A stretch of 41,490 nt of DNA from Mesostigma viride (taxonomy: Eukaryota > Streptophyta > Mesostigmatophyceae > Mesostigmatales > Mesostigmataceae). Made by a program: the position numbers and the translations under genes. Location: positions 1 to 41,490 of the forward strand of contig RPFO01000266.1 in assembly GCA_009746045.1 (NCBI GenBank), read 5' to 3'. The notes beneath the pieces are model-generated. The model was not told the DNA's origin. It ran no database searches and saw nothing but the letters and a program-made list of their open reading frames with translations. Below, piece after piece: positions 1-11,556 of this stretch; the first letter of the stretch is position 1, and each line of letters begins with the position of its first letter.

Positions 1-59
1 GGCCAAGTGGGGGGCGCCCGCGGTAACCCCTTCGTAATTCGCGATCACGGAATATCGGT

Positions 60-169
60 AAATGCATTCGTATTATACAAAATAAACGCAGACAGGTTCG
101 AATATGATTCGATCAATAAAATCCTCTTCCTTCTTGTAGTTACCGACCTTCCAAGGCGTAACGCGTACG
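60..169 (+). promoter_or_regulatory. AT-rich upstream region of the surface protein gene
   Basis: The 110 bases before the ATG at 170 are clearly more AT-rich than the surrounding DNA and contain ATTATACAAAATAAACG near 71-87. That fits a viral-type promoter, but I recognise no named motif. Confidence 0.3.
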
Positions 170-3100
170 ATGTCTGTTCGAACGAGCACGAGATCCGTCA
201 AGATCTCGACATTAGAAATATCCGACAACGCCGACGACGCGTGGCGCGTCCAACGAACGTCCGACGGCGCGATCACGGCGCGCAAGGTCGGCGGCGTCGA
301 CGAGCCGGTCTGGGTTTCGGCGGACTTGGCCGAGTTCCGATCGGACGTCCGCGTGGCGGGCGACGCCGCGATCCCGTCGCGACTCGTATTGCCGTCCGAC
401 GGGGCCGCCGAAGGCGAAATGGACTACGCGACCGCGCAGTCGTCCTGCCTCGTCCCAAAAAGCGTGGTAGACGACCTCACTCGACGCCCCGCGTTCGTGC
501 TAGGGACAAACCACGCGTCCGTCACGGACACGAGGTACACGGTCTCCCCCGCCGCAGACAACAAGTTGTCATGGGTGGGTGGGAAGTGGGGGCCGTACAA
601 CGTGAATCTGTCCAACCCGACCGGTCAGATCGTATTCCGCGTCCCTTTGTCGGGGGGCGACGTGTACGCCGCGCCGGTTTTCCGGACCGCGTACTTCGGC
701 GCGCCGGCGGGGACGACGGGCGCGGTCGTCGAAAACGCGTTCCCGTCGGCAACGACGCTCGCCGTCACGGGCGCACACGTATCTCTCCACAACTTGCAGC
801 TGTCGTCCGAGGGAGGCGGAACTTGCAAGATCCAAGTCAGTCTCAGAATCCTGGACGTGGCGGTGGACACGGGGCGATACGAAAACGAAGTGTTTCGAGA
901 GTTGGACCTCACGCAACCGGACGAGTTCGTCAACGCATTCGGACTTTACGCCGACGGGCGATGGATATGGAAGAACAGTCGCACCCTGACCAAACGGGTC
1001 GACGTCGGCATTTCCGCGGCCGTCCGCGTTCAAATAAAGGTCGCGTTGACCGAATTCGGCGCGCAGACAGATCCGCTCACGTACGCGACCATCCGTCTGG
1101 ACACGACCCCGGCGACGTTCGCGACGGACGCCTTCGCGGGGTCGGTCAGCGCGCCCACGGTCGTCGGACGGACCCTTTCCGTCACCCACGGGATCACGCA
1201 GACCGCGGGGAGCAACATGGGCGTCGCGTGTAGAGTGTACACGTCTCGGAAGAACGCGGCCACCGCGGAGGAGCTGTACACGAAATCGGGGACGGCGGGG
1301 TCCGACCTGGTCACGTCCGGCGCGTTCCCCATCACGGGGACGGCCGGCGCCGTGGGAACGGGTCCCCTCTCCTTCTCGGAGCTGGCGGACGGCACGTATT
1401 ACGTCTACGTGGTCGCCAAAGGGTCGTCCGGCACCTTTTCGTATTCGCACGAGAGAATCGTGCCACTCGACGCGACCCCGCCCACGGTCACCCTGTCGAC
1501 CGCGAGCTCGGTGCCGAGCAGCTCCTCGGTCACCGTGACAGTCGCGTTCAACAAAGCCGTCACGGGATTCGCGATCGGGGACGTCGCCGTCACCAACGGG
1601 ACGGCGTACAATCTCACGGGCAGCGGGGCGTCGTACTCGTTCCAGGTGAACAACATGACGTCCTACTCCCCCACGACGGTGAGCGTCGACGCCGGAGTCG
1701 CGATCGATTCGTTCGGAAACGGCAACGCGGCCGCCGCCCCGCTGACGTTGACGTACTCGCCCCCTCCCACCGTCACCCTCGCGACATCGGCGGGATCCTT
1801 TCCCAGCACCAACTCCGTCCGGGTCACGGCGACGTTCAACAGGACGGTGTCCGGGTTCGCGCTGAACGGTGTGTCGGTCGCCAACGGCATCGCCACGAAT
1901 CTGACGGGCAGCGGGTCCCTGTACGAGTTCGACGTCCTCCCCACCGTCGCGTACTCCGTCACGACCGTCTCCGTGGCCGCGGACGCCGCGACAGACGCCG
2001 TGTCCGGACACGGCAACGCCGCTTCCAACGGCCTGTCGTTCACCTACACCCCGCCGCCCACCGTGACGCTGGCAACGTCATCCGGATCGTTCCCGACCGT
2101 CGAAACCGTCACCGTGACCGCCGCGTTCAGCAGAGCGGTCACGGGGTTCGCGATCGAGGACATCGCCGTGACGAACGGGACGGCGCTCAATTTCACGGGC
2201 AGCGGGACGTCGTACTCGTTCCAGGTGAACGGGATGACCGCCTACTCCGCCACGACGGTGAGCGTGGGCGCCGGCGTGGTGACGGACGCGTCGTCGGGGT
2301 ACGGCAACGCGCCATCCAACTCGCTGACGTTCACGCTGTCCCCTCCTCCCACCCTGACGCTGTCCACGAGCGGGTGGACGCCGAGCTCTAGTCCGGTGAC
2401 CGTGACGGCCGTGTTCAGCAGAGCGGTCACGGGGTTCGCGATCGGAGACCTTACGGTTACGAACGGGACAGCGCTCAATTTCACGGGCAGCGGGACGTCG
2501 TACTCGTTCCAGGTGAACGGGATGACCGCCTACTCGTCCACGACCGTGAGCGTGGGCGCGGGCGCGGCGTTGGACGCGGTATCCGGCAACGGCAACGCGG
2601 CCGCCGCCCCGCTCACGTTCACCTACTCCCCCCGCCCACGGTGACGCTCTCGACACCCAGCTCTACACTCGCCACGATTCCCGCGATCGTGACGGCCACG
2701 TTCAGTAGGTCGGTGACGGGATTCGCGTTGGACGACATCGCCGTGACCAACGGGACCGCGTCCAACCTGTCCGGGAGCGGCACCACGTACACGTTCAACG
2801 TGGGAGGGACCGTCACCGCATACTCCTCCACGACGGTGAGCATCGACGCGGACAAGGTGACGGACGCGGTGTCCGGCAACGGCAACGCGGCGGCCGCCCC
2901 GCTCACGTTCACCTACTCCCCCCGCCCACCGTGACCCTGTCCACGACGAGCCTGACGCCCCGGACGCCCGACCCCGTCGCCCGGCCCGTGACGGCCACCT
3001 TTACAAGGGCCGTGACGGGGTTCGTACTCGGCGATATCACCGTGACCAACGGGATCGCGTCCGACTTCGTGGCAGTCGACACCACCACCTACACGTTCAA

Positions 3101-5631
3101 CGTCACCCCCACCATGGCCAACATCCTCACGACCGTGAACGTTGGCGCCAACACCGCGACGGACACCTTGACAGGGTTCGGAAACGCCGCGGCCACACCG
3201 CTCAACTTCACGTACTCGTACGACCCGTCTGCGGACACCGCTTTGTACGCGTGGTACGACCCGTCGGACGGCACCACCCTGTTCGGTGACACGACGGGGA
3301 CCGCCGTCCAGAGCACCGCGGGAGGGAACGTGCTGCGGATGAACGACAAGAAGAACCTGGCCTCGGGGTATCACGTGTCCCAGTCCAATGCCGCACTGAC
3401 CCCGATTCTGGACACCACCCAGCTCAACGGGAAGACGTCCCTCCGCTTCATCAACAACCGCTCGGGAAATTTGGAGTCGGCAAGCACGTTCTGGGACTCT
3501 ATCGGGACCAACACATCCGTCATCGTGGTCGCCAGACAGCTTTCGTCAACCGTCTACCCGGGGACGGGATCCTGGAGAGGGTACATCATCGGAACGGCCG
3601 CGGGGTACTCAGGCCATGGGTATCGTATGGTATATAATCCCGCGAATAATAAGTTGTTGGCGTCCTGTAAGGCAACGGACAACAGCGGCGTCAATTATGA
3701 TTACATGTCTAATGCTGGCCTTTATGAATTTTTCAACGACCACCCGCACACCCTTGCGATGGCGGTAAACACGGTCGATAACAGGTTCGTCACTTTTTAC
3801 GACGGTCGCACGAGCCGCTCTCACACCGGGTCAGACCCCGTCACGTGCACGAGCGCCCTTCAGATTGGCGGGGATACCAGCACCGCCAACCGCGCCTTTG
3901 ACGGGTGGATCGGCGAGATTCTGATATACAGCACCGAAAAGACGTCCGCCGAATTAGAACTGATCCGCGGGTACCTCGTGAACAAGTGGGGCACTCCGCA
4001 GACGATTCTTCTCACCGTCGGCCTGACCACTTCCACCGCGACCCCGACGACCAGCCCCGTCACCGTTACCGCCACCTTCTCCGAATCCGTCACGGGCTTC
4101 ACGTCCGAGGACGTCGCGGTGACCAACGGGTCCGTCACGGGTTTCTCGGGCAGCGGCACCACGTACACGATCACGGTCACGCCCGCGACCGCCTACTCTC
4201 AGACGACCGTGGACGTGGCGGCCGGCGCGGCCCAGACCGCGTCCGGAAAACTCAACATCGTAGCGAACCAGCTGACGTTCACGCACTCGCCCGCTCCGAC
4301 GGTGACTCTCGACGACCGCGGGCTCGACGCCCACCACCAGTCCCGTGGACGTGACCGCCACGTTCAGCCGGTTGGTGACGGGGTTCGCGTTGGGCGACAT
4401 CGCCGTGACCAACGGGACCGCCGCCAACCTGACCGGCAGCGGGGCGTCGTACTCGTTCCAGGTGACGCCCACGACCGCCTACTCCTCCTCGTCCGTCAGC
4501 GTGGGCGCGGGCGCGGTGACGGACGCCGTGACCGGCAACGCCAACACGGTTTCCAACACCCTGTCGTTCACGTACTCGCCCTCTCCCACCGTGACTATCG
4601 CGTCGGGAACCCCGACGGGTGCCATTTATCCCGTGACGGCCACCTTTAACACATCGGTCACCGGGTTCGCGTTGGGCGACATCGCCGTCACCAACGGAAC
4701 CGCGTCCAACTTGTTGGGAAGTGGCGCCACGTACACATTCGATGTGACCCCTGTCAAGTCGGACTTAGCGACGACGGTAAGCGTGGGCGCGGGGACCGTG
4801 ACGAGCGCAACGTCGGGGGTCGGAAACACGGCATCTAACACTTTGTCGTTCACGTACTATTACAACCCGGCAGCAGACCCCGCACTGTACGCGTGGTACG
4901 ATCCGTCCGACAGCGCCACCCTGTTCAGTGACACGACGGGGACTGCCGTCCAGAGCGCAGCGGACGGGAATGTGATGCGGATGAACGACAAGGGGCCGAA
5001 CGGGTACCACGTGACGCAGGCCACTTCCGCCAAGTGTCCGACGTTGGCCACGACGGAACTGAACTCGAAACAATCCCTCCGCTTTATCAACTCGCGCGCG
5101 GGCTACTTAACGTCCGCAAGCACCTTTTGGGGGGCGATCGGGGCCAACACGAGCATCCTCATTGTCGCCAAACAGCTAACGACTGCAACGTATCCAATAG
5201 TAGGGGGGTATACGGGTGTCAGAGGGTATATGCTTGGGTCGTCAAATAACAATAGTTATGTAGTAGTGTACCATCCAGATGTACAGGCCGTTGCCATCTT
5301 CCCTCCCAATAATGTATACGACCTCGTGTGCACCAGGGCGGAATTCTTCGACAACGTACCACACGTCATGGCGATTTCATGCAACAGCAGCACAAATGCG
5401 TTTGTCACCCGCTTCGATGGAAGAGCTGGCTATTCTAGAGCTGGAACGGACCCTACAATGGGTTCAGGGGACCTATCTATAGGTGGAGAGCAGTCCGACT
5501 CGAACCGCGCCTTCGACGGGTGGATCGGCGAGATACTGATCTACAACACCGCCAAGACCGCGGCCGAGCTCGAGCTGATCCGCGGGTACCTCGTGGCCAA
5601 GTGGGGCACTCCCGCCACACCCCCCGTGTAA
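170..5631 (+). CDS. Giant Ig-like repeat / LamG-domain surface protein, frameshifted
   Basis: This is one gene now split over four overlapping open frames (170-2644, 2641-2934, 2931-4649, 4345-5631), about 1820 aa if continuous. The N-terminal ~435 residues are unique, with no visible signal peptide. Nine Ig-like repeats of about 96 aa follow (pattern VTGFAxxDIAVTNGTAxNxxGSG, as in bacterial Ig-like family Big_12): six before a LamG/ConA-like domain (about 3220-4005), then three more before a second LamG-like domain (about 4865-5618). Both lectin-like domains share AWYDPSD near the start and GEILIY...ELELIRGYLV.KWG at the end. The frame breaks are a missing C in the same CCCCCC(G) run at two repeat boundaries (about 2634 and 2928) and a two-base loss near 4310. 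The composition suggests an extracellular or virion-surface adhesin/fibre; that role is inference. The breaks may be decay, sequencing error or slippage. Confidence 0.8.
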
Positions 5632-5679
5632 TGACGCGTCCGAAACGAGCCGTGACGACGCGCATCCGCGCCCGAGGAT

Positions 5680-6161
5680 TTAAAAGATCCACGCGAGCAG
5701 GACGATCACCACCAGGAACAGCAGGACCACGCCCGGCCACCCCCCGCTCGCGATCCCACCGCCGCCGGAGCCTTCGCCAGGATGGGCAACCCGTTGTGGA
5801 TCTCCCTTGCGCCGCCCGTCTCGTCCGGATCCGCCATCGTCTTGCGTCCCCCGCCGAACACCTTGTCCAACCCCGCGAACGTGCCGAACATGATGCCCGC
5901 GTCCAACACCGTCCCGCCCACGGACTTCGCCGCCCCCACGGCCTTGTCCGCCAGCGACGCAGACCGAGCCGCCTGACCCATCTCGTCCGCGGCCGCGGCC
6001 GCGCTCCGGCCTCCCGCCGCCGCCGCGGACGCGGCAGTCTCCGCGGACCGCGCGGCCTCCGCCGTCCTTCCCGCGATTCGAGCCGCGCGGGCGGCGCCCA
6101 TCGCGTCTTCCACCCCCACCATTCCCCGGAACAACCCCGCAACGGCCTCGACGAACGCCAT
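5680..6161 (-). CDS. Small Ala-rich protein with C-terminal membrane anchor (frameshifted)
   Basis: The start at 6161 opens a 151-aa frame beginning MAFVEAVAGLFRGMVG, followed by a long Ala-rich, probably helical stretch and a Gly-rich middle with GIMFGTFAGLDKVFGGG. The in-frame tail is nonsense, but the next frame supplies a glycine linker and then VVLLFLVVIVLLAWIF before a stop at 5680, a good single-pass membrane segment. One indel near 5757 (a GCC/GGC-rich run) therefore separates body and anchor. The gene is divergent from the helicase at 6270 and convergent with the surface protein. I do not recognise the family. A small virion or internal-membrane protein is a guess from its neighbours. 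Confidence 0.6.
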
Positions 6162-6269
6162 CGGGAACTCGCGACCGTGTGCTATACATAGACGCGGGAG
6201 ACTTATTTTTCGCCGGCGGCGGAAATTTGTCCTCGCAGTATACTATCGAAACGAGAGCGCCGAAGAAAC
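6162..6269. promoter_or_regulatory. Divergent intergenic promoter region
   Basis: This 108-bp gap separates the minus-strand membrane protein (ATG 6161) from the plus-strand helicase (ATG 6270). It contains CTATACATAG (6181-6190), ACTTATTTTT and AGTATACTATCG, which are AT-rich islands in GC-rich DNA and plausible core promoters for both genes. Confidence 0.35.
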
Positions 6270-9200
6270 ATGCGAACGAAGAAGACGAGTCGAACGACGG
6301 CCGCGCCCCGTCGAACCGCCGTGAAGAAGAAGACGGCGAGCGCCGGACGTCCGTCCGACAAACGCGTCCGACACCCCGTCCGCGCCACGACGCGGTCCCA
6401 GAGCCGTTCGGCCGCAGCCGCCGGAATCGCGACGGACAGCGGGACAGTCCCCGTGTCCGCCAGGCCGTCGCGGGCGGAAAACCGGACCAGACAGAAACCG
6501 TCGAGGCGAGCGGCGGAGGAGGAGACGACCGCGGACGCGCCCGATCCCGTCGCCGCAGAGACGCCGTCGACGCGCGCGGACATCACCAACGACGTCCCGA
6601 CCGCCCCGACCATCCGTCCGTCGTTCGTGGACGGCCTAGTGGGTCGGATGAGACGCGCCCCCGCCGCGGTGTCCCGCGGTGTCGCCTCCGCGAGCCGGAA
6701 GGCGGCGGAAGCGATCGCGACCGTCGTATCCGCGGCGGCGACGGACAAGCCGCGCGATTTCACGGACCCGAAGACGCAACAGGAGGTGGCGGAAGCCGCG
6801 CTGGAGAGATTCGCGATCCGAGACGCCAAGAAGAAACCGAAGGCGTCCGACGTCCATCCTCCCCCCCCGCCCCCGCGCGCGGACGAAAGCGTCAAGGCCT
6901 ACCCGTGGCTGGTGGACAACCTCGTGGACAGGATGCAGAGCGCGTGGACGCCGCACGAGCGCAGGACCCCCGTGACGTGGCCGCAACTGGGCGCCGCTCC
7001 CTCCGCCCCGGTCCCTCCTCCACCCACGACCGCCCCGCCGCCGCCTCCGCCCGTCCCTCGCCTCCTCCCAACCCGCCGCCCGACAATCTCGCGCGCGAGA
7101 TGGAACGCGCCACGATCGCGAGCACGACGTCCGGTAACGCGCCCGCGCCCCGTTCGAACATCCCGTGGACAGCGGGACCGAGCGTCGCGCACGTCGCCAC
7201 GAACACCTTCGCGCCGACCGCGCCCCCGATCGCGCCGCCGTCCGTTCCCTCCGCGCCTTCCGCGCCTTCCGCGCCTTTCCAAACCGCACGTCCGGCACCC
7301 CCGGCGCCGGTGGACAACTCGCGGGCTCTGGTGCTGTACGAGCCGCGCGTGAACATCAACGCGGAACGGGCCCCGCGCGCGAGTCGCCGCGTGCCCGCCG
7401 ACTTCCCGGACCCGATGACGAGCGATTTCCAGACCCAATTGCGGAAGTACCTGGACGGCGAGTGGCCGGACGCGGAACCGCCCGAGACGCGCCAGAAACT
7501 GGCGGACCCGCGATCCAACAGTTGCGCGAGGGATCCGAACGCCAAGAAGATCCCGTCGCCGCAACAGACGTCGGTCCACGCGTTCCTGGAACGGATGGCG
7601 CGATTCCATCCGTCGCGCAGACCCGCGCGCGGGTTCCTGGCGTGGCACTCGACGGGGAGCGGCAAGACGGCCACGACGATGGCGGCCATCGACGCGTTCT
7701 GGGACGCCCAGGATCCGGAGACGGGCGGGTCGGTGAAGATCCTGTTGGCGACGTCCATCGAGAACAGCCGCAACAACACGATCGAGAAGATCGCCGAGTG
7801 GGCGCCGATGTTCCCGCGCCTGAAGCGCATGTCCAGGGACGAGGCCGTGAGGGCGGTCAAGGCCAGGGTGTGGGGCGGCGAGATCCTGACGTTCGCGAAA
7901 TTGGCGCACGCGGTCGACGTCCACAACAGCCGCAAGAACGCGGACCCGAAACTCCTCCACAACGCGGTGCTGATCATGGACGAGGTCCAGAACCTCTTCC
8001 ACCCGCTGGAGATGCAGAAGAAGGACAACGCCGCGATCCTCTCGCTCCTGGCGACCCGTCGAGCGCCGGCCCACAACCCGGCCGTCGACGTGTCCGGACT
8101 GTACACCGTGATCCTGAGCGCCACGCCGGGGGACAATGTCGACGAGATCCTGACGCTGGTGAACATGATCCGACACCCGTCGTCCCACAAGATCGCGTTC
8201 GACTCGCACGCCGAGGATTTCCGCGGCCTCGTCTCGTTCGCGGACTTCACGGGCGACCTGAGCGCGTACCCCGAGCTCATGCCGGCGGAAGACCACCTCA
8301 CGCCGATGAGCGCCGAACAAGAGAAGGCGTTCCGCGAGCAAGTCCACAAATCCCATCTGCGACACGACCCGGAAAGCCTCGACCAGTACTACACGACGCT
8401 GCAGGGCACGTCGAACAACATGTCGTTTCATCAGTACGAGGGCGAGTCCCTCCTCCGCAACTTGTCGCGTCTGTCGCCCAAATTCTCGGCGATCGTCGGA
8501 AAGCTGACGCCGGGCGAGAAGCATTTCGTGTACTCGCGCTTTTCCCGGCAGCACGGGATCGGCGACCTCGAGAAGGTGCTTAAGGCGATGGGGTACGCGC
8601 GATTGGAGGACGACAGGGCGGAGCGGAGCGAGCGACGGTACATCGTCCTGGGCACGAACGAGGCGTCCGATCGCCAGGGACTGAAGGACGTCGCGGGCGT
8701 GTTCAACCACCCTTCGAATCGGACGGGCCAGCGCGTCCACCTGATCCTGGCGAGCGGGAGGTACAACGAGGGTCTGGACCTGAAGGGCGTCCGCCACGTG
8801 CACATCGTGGAGCCGCAGCCGACGAAGAACAAGGAGAAACAGCTGATCGCCCGCGCGGTGCGGTACTGCAGCCACGATCAGCTCGACAAGGACGCGCGGA
8901 CGTGGACGGTGTCCGTCCACCGGTACATGTCGCGTCCGTCGGCGGAGACGATCCGATTGCACAAGGCGCTGGACGCCATCGAGAGGGACCACCCGGGGCG
9001 GCTCCGACGCGCCGAGGAGGAGGCGATGGCGCGGAGTCAGAACGCCGCGGAGGACCTGCGGGACAGACGGGTGACGGGCGATCTGCGGAAGGCGCTGACG
9101 CTGTACAAGAAGGTGGCGGACGCGGAGATCGAACTGCTGCGGGAGAGGTCGGAAATCTGGTGGGTGGACGGGCTCGTGTCCGACCGCGCGCGGGACAACG

Positions 9201-9466
9201 CGAGCGACCGGCGCATGGACACGCTGCTGACGACGTTGCGCGAGGTCGCGGTGGACTGCAAGTACATGCTCCCCGTGCACAACGACAGGAACCTGCGGAC
9301 CGCGTCGGGCCGCCGGCCGCTGACGTGCCGGTACTCCGGCGCGCACGACAACGCGTCGTCGATGCTGGACGACCGTTACGAGATCCGCGAGATATCGCAC
9401 GCGGGAGGCGCGAGACGGTACACGAAGAAGCGGACGGCGACCAAGTCGTCGGGCGCGCGCAAATGA
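6270..9466 (+). CDS. D6/D11-like superfamily 2 helicase/ATPase of NCLDV type (frameshifted N-terminus)
   Basis: The C-terminal ~750 residues are a complete SF2 helicase. They contain Walker A (HSTGSGKT, about 7645-7668), a DEVQ-type Walker B (LIMDEVQNLF, about 7972), motif III (SATPG, about 8125) and motif VI (QLIARAVRYCSH, about 8839). The last fits the Q..(A/G)RA.R..SH pattern of the NCLDV D6/D11 family, whose members act in early transcription initiation or termination. The N-terminal ~265 residues are basic, then Pro/Ala-rich and low in complexity. Their true frame starts at the ATG at 6270 and moves by one indel in the CCGCCGCCTCC tract near 7050-7080 into the helicase frame. The longer open frame beginning at 6179 is arginine-rich shadow sequence up to that point. 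Full length would be about 1065 aa. Whether it serves transcription or DNA processing cannot be told from motifs alone. Confidence 0.85.
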
Positions 9467-9496
9467 GAGAGAGAGATAGGGAGAGAGAGAGAGTCG
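9464..9496 (+). repeat. GA-rich simple sequence at helicase stop codon
   Basis: The helicase TGA is followed at once by (GA)n tracts interrupted by TAGG. Nothing else is visible between here and the AT-rich 3' zone of the next minus-strand gene (about 9560-9657). Confidence 0.7.
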
Positions 9497-9657
9497 CGAC
9501 ACTATCGTATCGTACCCTACGGGTACTGGCACTATGGGGACATGTTGCAAAACGGGTTTGTCGGTAAACGTTCCTTTTATTATCCTTCATAATACATCAA
9601 TTCACGCGTCATCGCGCGTCTGTCATCGGTTCAAACCACGATGTCAAAATACTTCAG

Positions 9658-9984
9658 TCAGAACACGGCGCTTCGGAAGGTCTGTTCGGGGACGGACGGC
9701 GCGGCGTGGCGGAACCGCTTGGACGAGTGGTCGTCCTCGTACATGTCTCTCAGGGCGCCGTCCAGGTAGGCGGTGGCGGTCCCTTGCCCCGTGGGCCTCG
9801 GCTCGGGATTCGCGGACGGACGCGAGGACGCGGCTACGTCGTCGTCGGCCCGCCGGGATGCGCTCTTCCATGGCGCGTAGATCTTGTCCAATTGGTCGGA
9901 GATGTCCGCGGCCCGCGACTCGACGACGACGACGTCGGAGACTCCGGACGCGTGGATTCGCGTGGAACTCGGGAATTGACCCAT
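9658..9984 (-). CDS. Small hypothetical protein with possible N-myristoylation motif
   Basis: A 108-aa frame starts at 9984. It opens MGQFPSS, which matches the MGxxxS pattern for N-myristoylation once Met is removed. The body is charged and polar (SDVVVVESRAADISDQLDKIYAPW, split here only by function), with an acidic YLDGALRDMYEDDHSSKRF segment near the end and no membrane segment. AT-rich DNA with TTTATTATCC lies downstream of the stop on the minus strand (about 9577-9600), a reasonable 3' processing zone. No family recognised. Lipid anchoring to a viral or host membrane is inference from the N-terminus only. Confidence 0.6.
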   Translation of the reverse strand: MGQFPSSTRIHASGVSDVVVVESRAADISDQLDKIYAPWKSASRRADDDVAASSRPSANPEPRPTGQGTATAYLDGALRDMYEDDHSSKRFRHAAPSVPEQTFRSAVF

Positions 9985-10030
9985 GATGGTTGCGTTCTTC
10001 GAGCGCGGTGCTGCCTAGTATGGCCTGCGA

Positions 10031-11556
10031 TCATTTTCCAGGGCGACGCGCGGACTTGGCCGACGACGACGCGGCGGCGACAGAGGACCTCTTCCTCTTG
10101 ACGGGCGCTCGACGGGCCTTGGACACCGCGGTCGAACGTACGGCGGCGACGGGACGGCGACGGACGGGTGCCAGGCGCCGAGGACTTGACCCGGACCCGG
10201 TGACTGGACGGCGACGGACGCGGGACCACTGGCCGACATCCTCGGTCTTGAGACCTGCCTCCTTCTCAATCCGCTGTCTGAGCTCAGATAACTCTTTATC
10301 CCAAGTTTCCTTTCCACTACCCTTGTGTTTATTCTTATAGTTTTGTAAGGCATTGGCATAGCCTCCCGGACTATGCAAGGCCTTTTTTAGAGCGTTATAC
10401 GCAGTTAACGCATTTTTTCCCTTGGGTTCCGGAGTCTCATCCATCATTGCACGCATCACCGCGACGTCCTTTTCCTCCTCCGTCGCGCCGTCTTTGCGGA
10501 ACACGTCGACGGCGGCCTGGTAGGCATCGGCGACAGCTGGCGTGTCGCCACCACCACCGGTCCCACCGGCAGTTCCACTGGCCTCCAATTTATTCCGTTT
10601 ATCCGTAGCGGCTTCCCGGATCTTTCTCTCCGCTTCTATCCAAGCAGCTTCCCACCGCACGCGTTGACGGGAGTTATCTAAATATTTCTTTAAACCGTCT
10701 GCAACGTCCTTCTTGAGTGCTTCGGCGTTCGACCCGTCCTTATTGGCCAGAGCCTTGTCGACCGCGGCGATCAATTCCATCCTCGCCCCCGTCGACTTCC
10801 CGTCGCCCTTGGAACTGAGCATAGCGCGGATCAATGCGAACCTCTGTTCGTCCGTCATATCCGCATCACCCTTAGCCGCAAACAAGTCGACTGCCTTACC
10901 GTACGCGCTCGTGCGGTCAAACCTCTTCGACAACACCGGATCCACCGTCTTCGACGTCGATACGCCACCGGTACCACTAGTCGACCCACTACCACTAGTC
11001 GCGGGAGGAGAAGGTCTAATACCAGCAAGTCGACTCTCGATCGAAGCGAGCACGATCTCCAAATCTTCGTTTCCGGCGTCGAAGGCGTCGAGGTCCTCCC
11101 CGGCGCGACCGGCCTTCGCTCTCGCTATGACACCGTATCGTCTCAATTGCCTCCTCCGCGCATCATCGTCCGATAGACCAGCCAAGTAACGTAAGAATCC
11201 CGTGTTCGTGACGGGCGGGATACGGAACATCCCCCCCGGGACGCGGGCGGGCGGCGCGGCGGGCGCCGGAGCGCTGTACCCGCGCACCAGGATCGCCGAG
11301 CCCACCGCGTGACGGCACGCGTCCGACCTCACACGGTGCGAGGACGGGCCCGCCGAGCGGACCCCGCCGCGTCCGACACGCCCCCGCCGACGTCCCGTCC
11401 GACTCCTCCCCCCCTTCCTCCTCGTTGGACGCCTCCGGGACCGTCCGCAGTCGTCCGCGCGCGCGACCGAGAGGAGTGGACGGAGCAGAACCGGCGCGCC
11501 GCCGGATTTTGGCATCGGAACCCCGCGACCGTCGTGGCCGCGCATCGATGTACCAT
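10031..11556 (-). CDS. Zinc-motif protein with helical charged body and basic tail (frameshifted)
   Basis: The ATG at 11556 opens a frame with a compact CX8CX9CX2H motif (HRCAATTVAGFRCQNPAARR, then FCSVH). This is the short C3H zinc-binding type with the TxxGxxCxN core seen in many giant-virus and eukaryotic proteins. That frame dies at 11329. The body lies in a second frame, open from about 11500 to 10031. It begins with a Pro/Ala-rich linker, then a helical charged region with two related stretches (AYGKAVDLFAAKGDADMTDE and AYQAAVDVFRKDGATEEEKD), each followed by A(L/V)(I/M)RAM, and ends in a Lys/Arg-rich tail (VKRKRSS) suited to nucleic-acid binding. One indel in a GGAGGAAGGGGGGAGGAG run (about 11400) would join the parts, giving about 508 aa. 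Function unknown. Confidence 0.65.

Noticed and set aside
7-1233. 408-aa open frame at the window start
   Set aside because: It is Arg/Gly-rich antisense-like sequence over the N-terminus of the surface protein; the frame starting at 170 has the domain-like composition.
6179-6270. Helicase start at 6179
   Set aside because: From 6179 to about 7060 this frame is Arg-rich shadow; the credible N-terminus is in the frame starting at 6270, joined by an indel.
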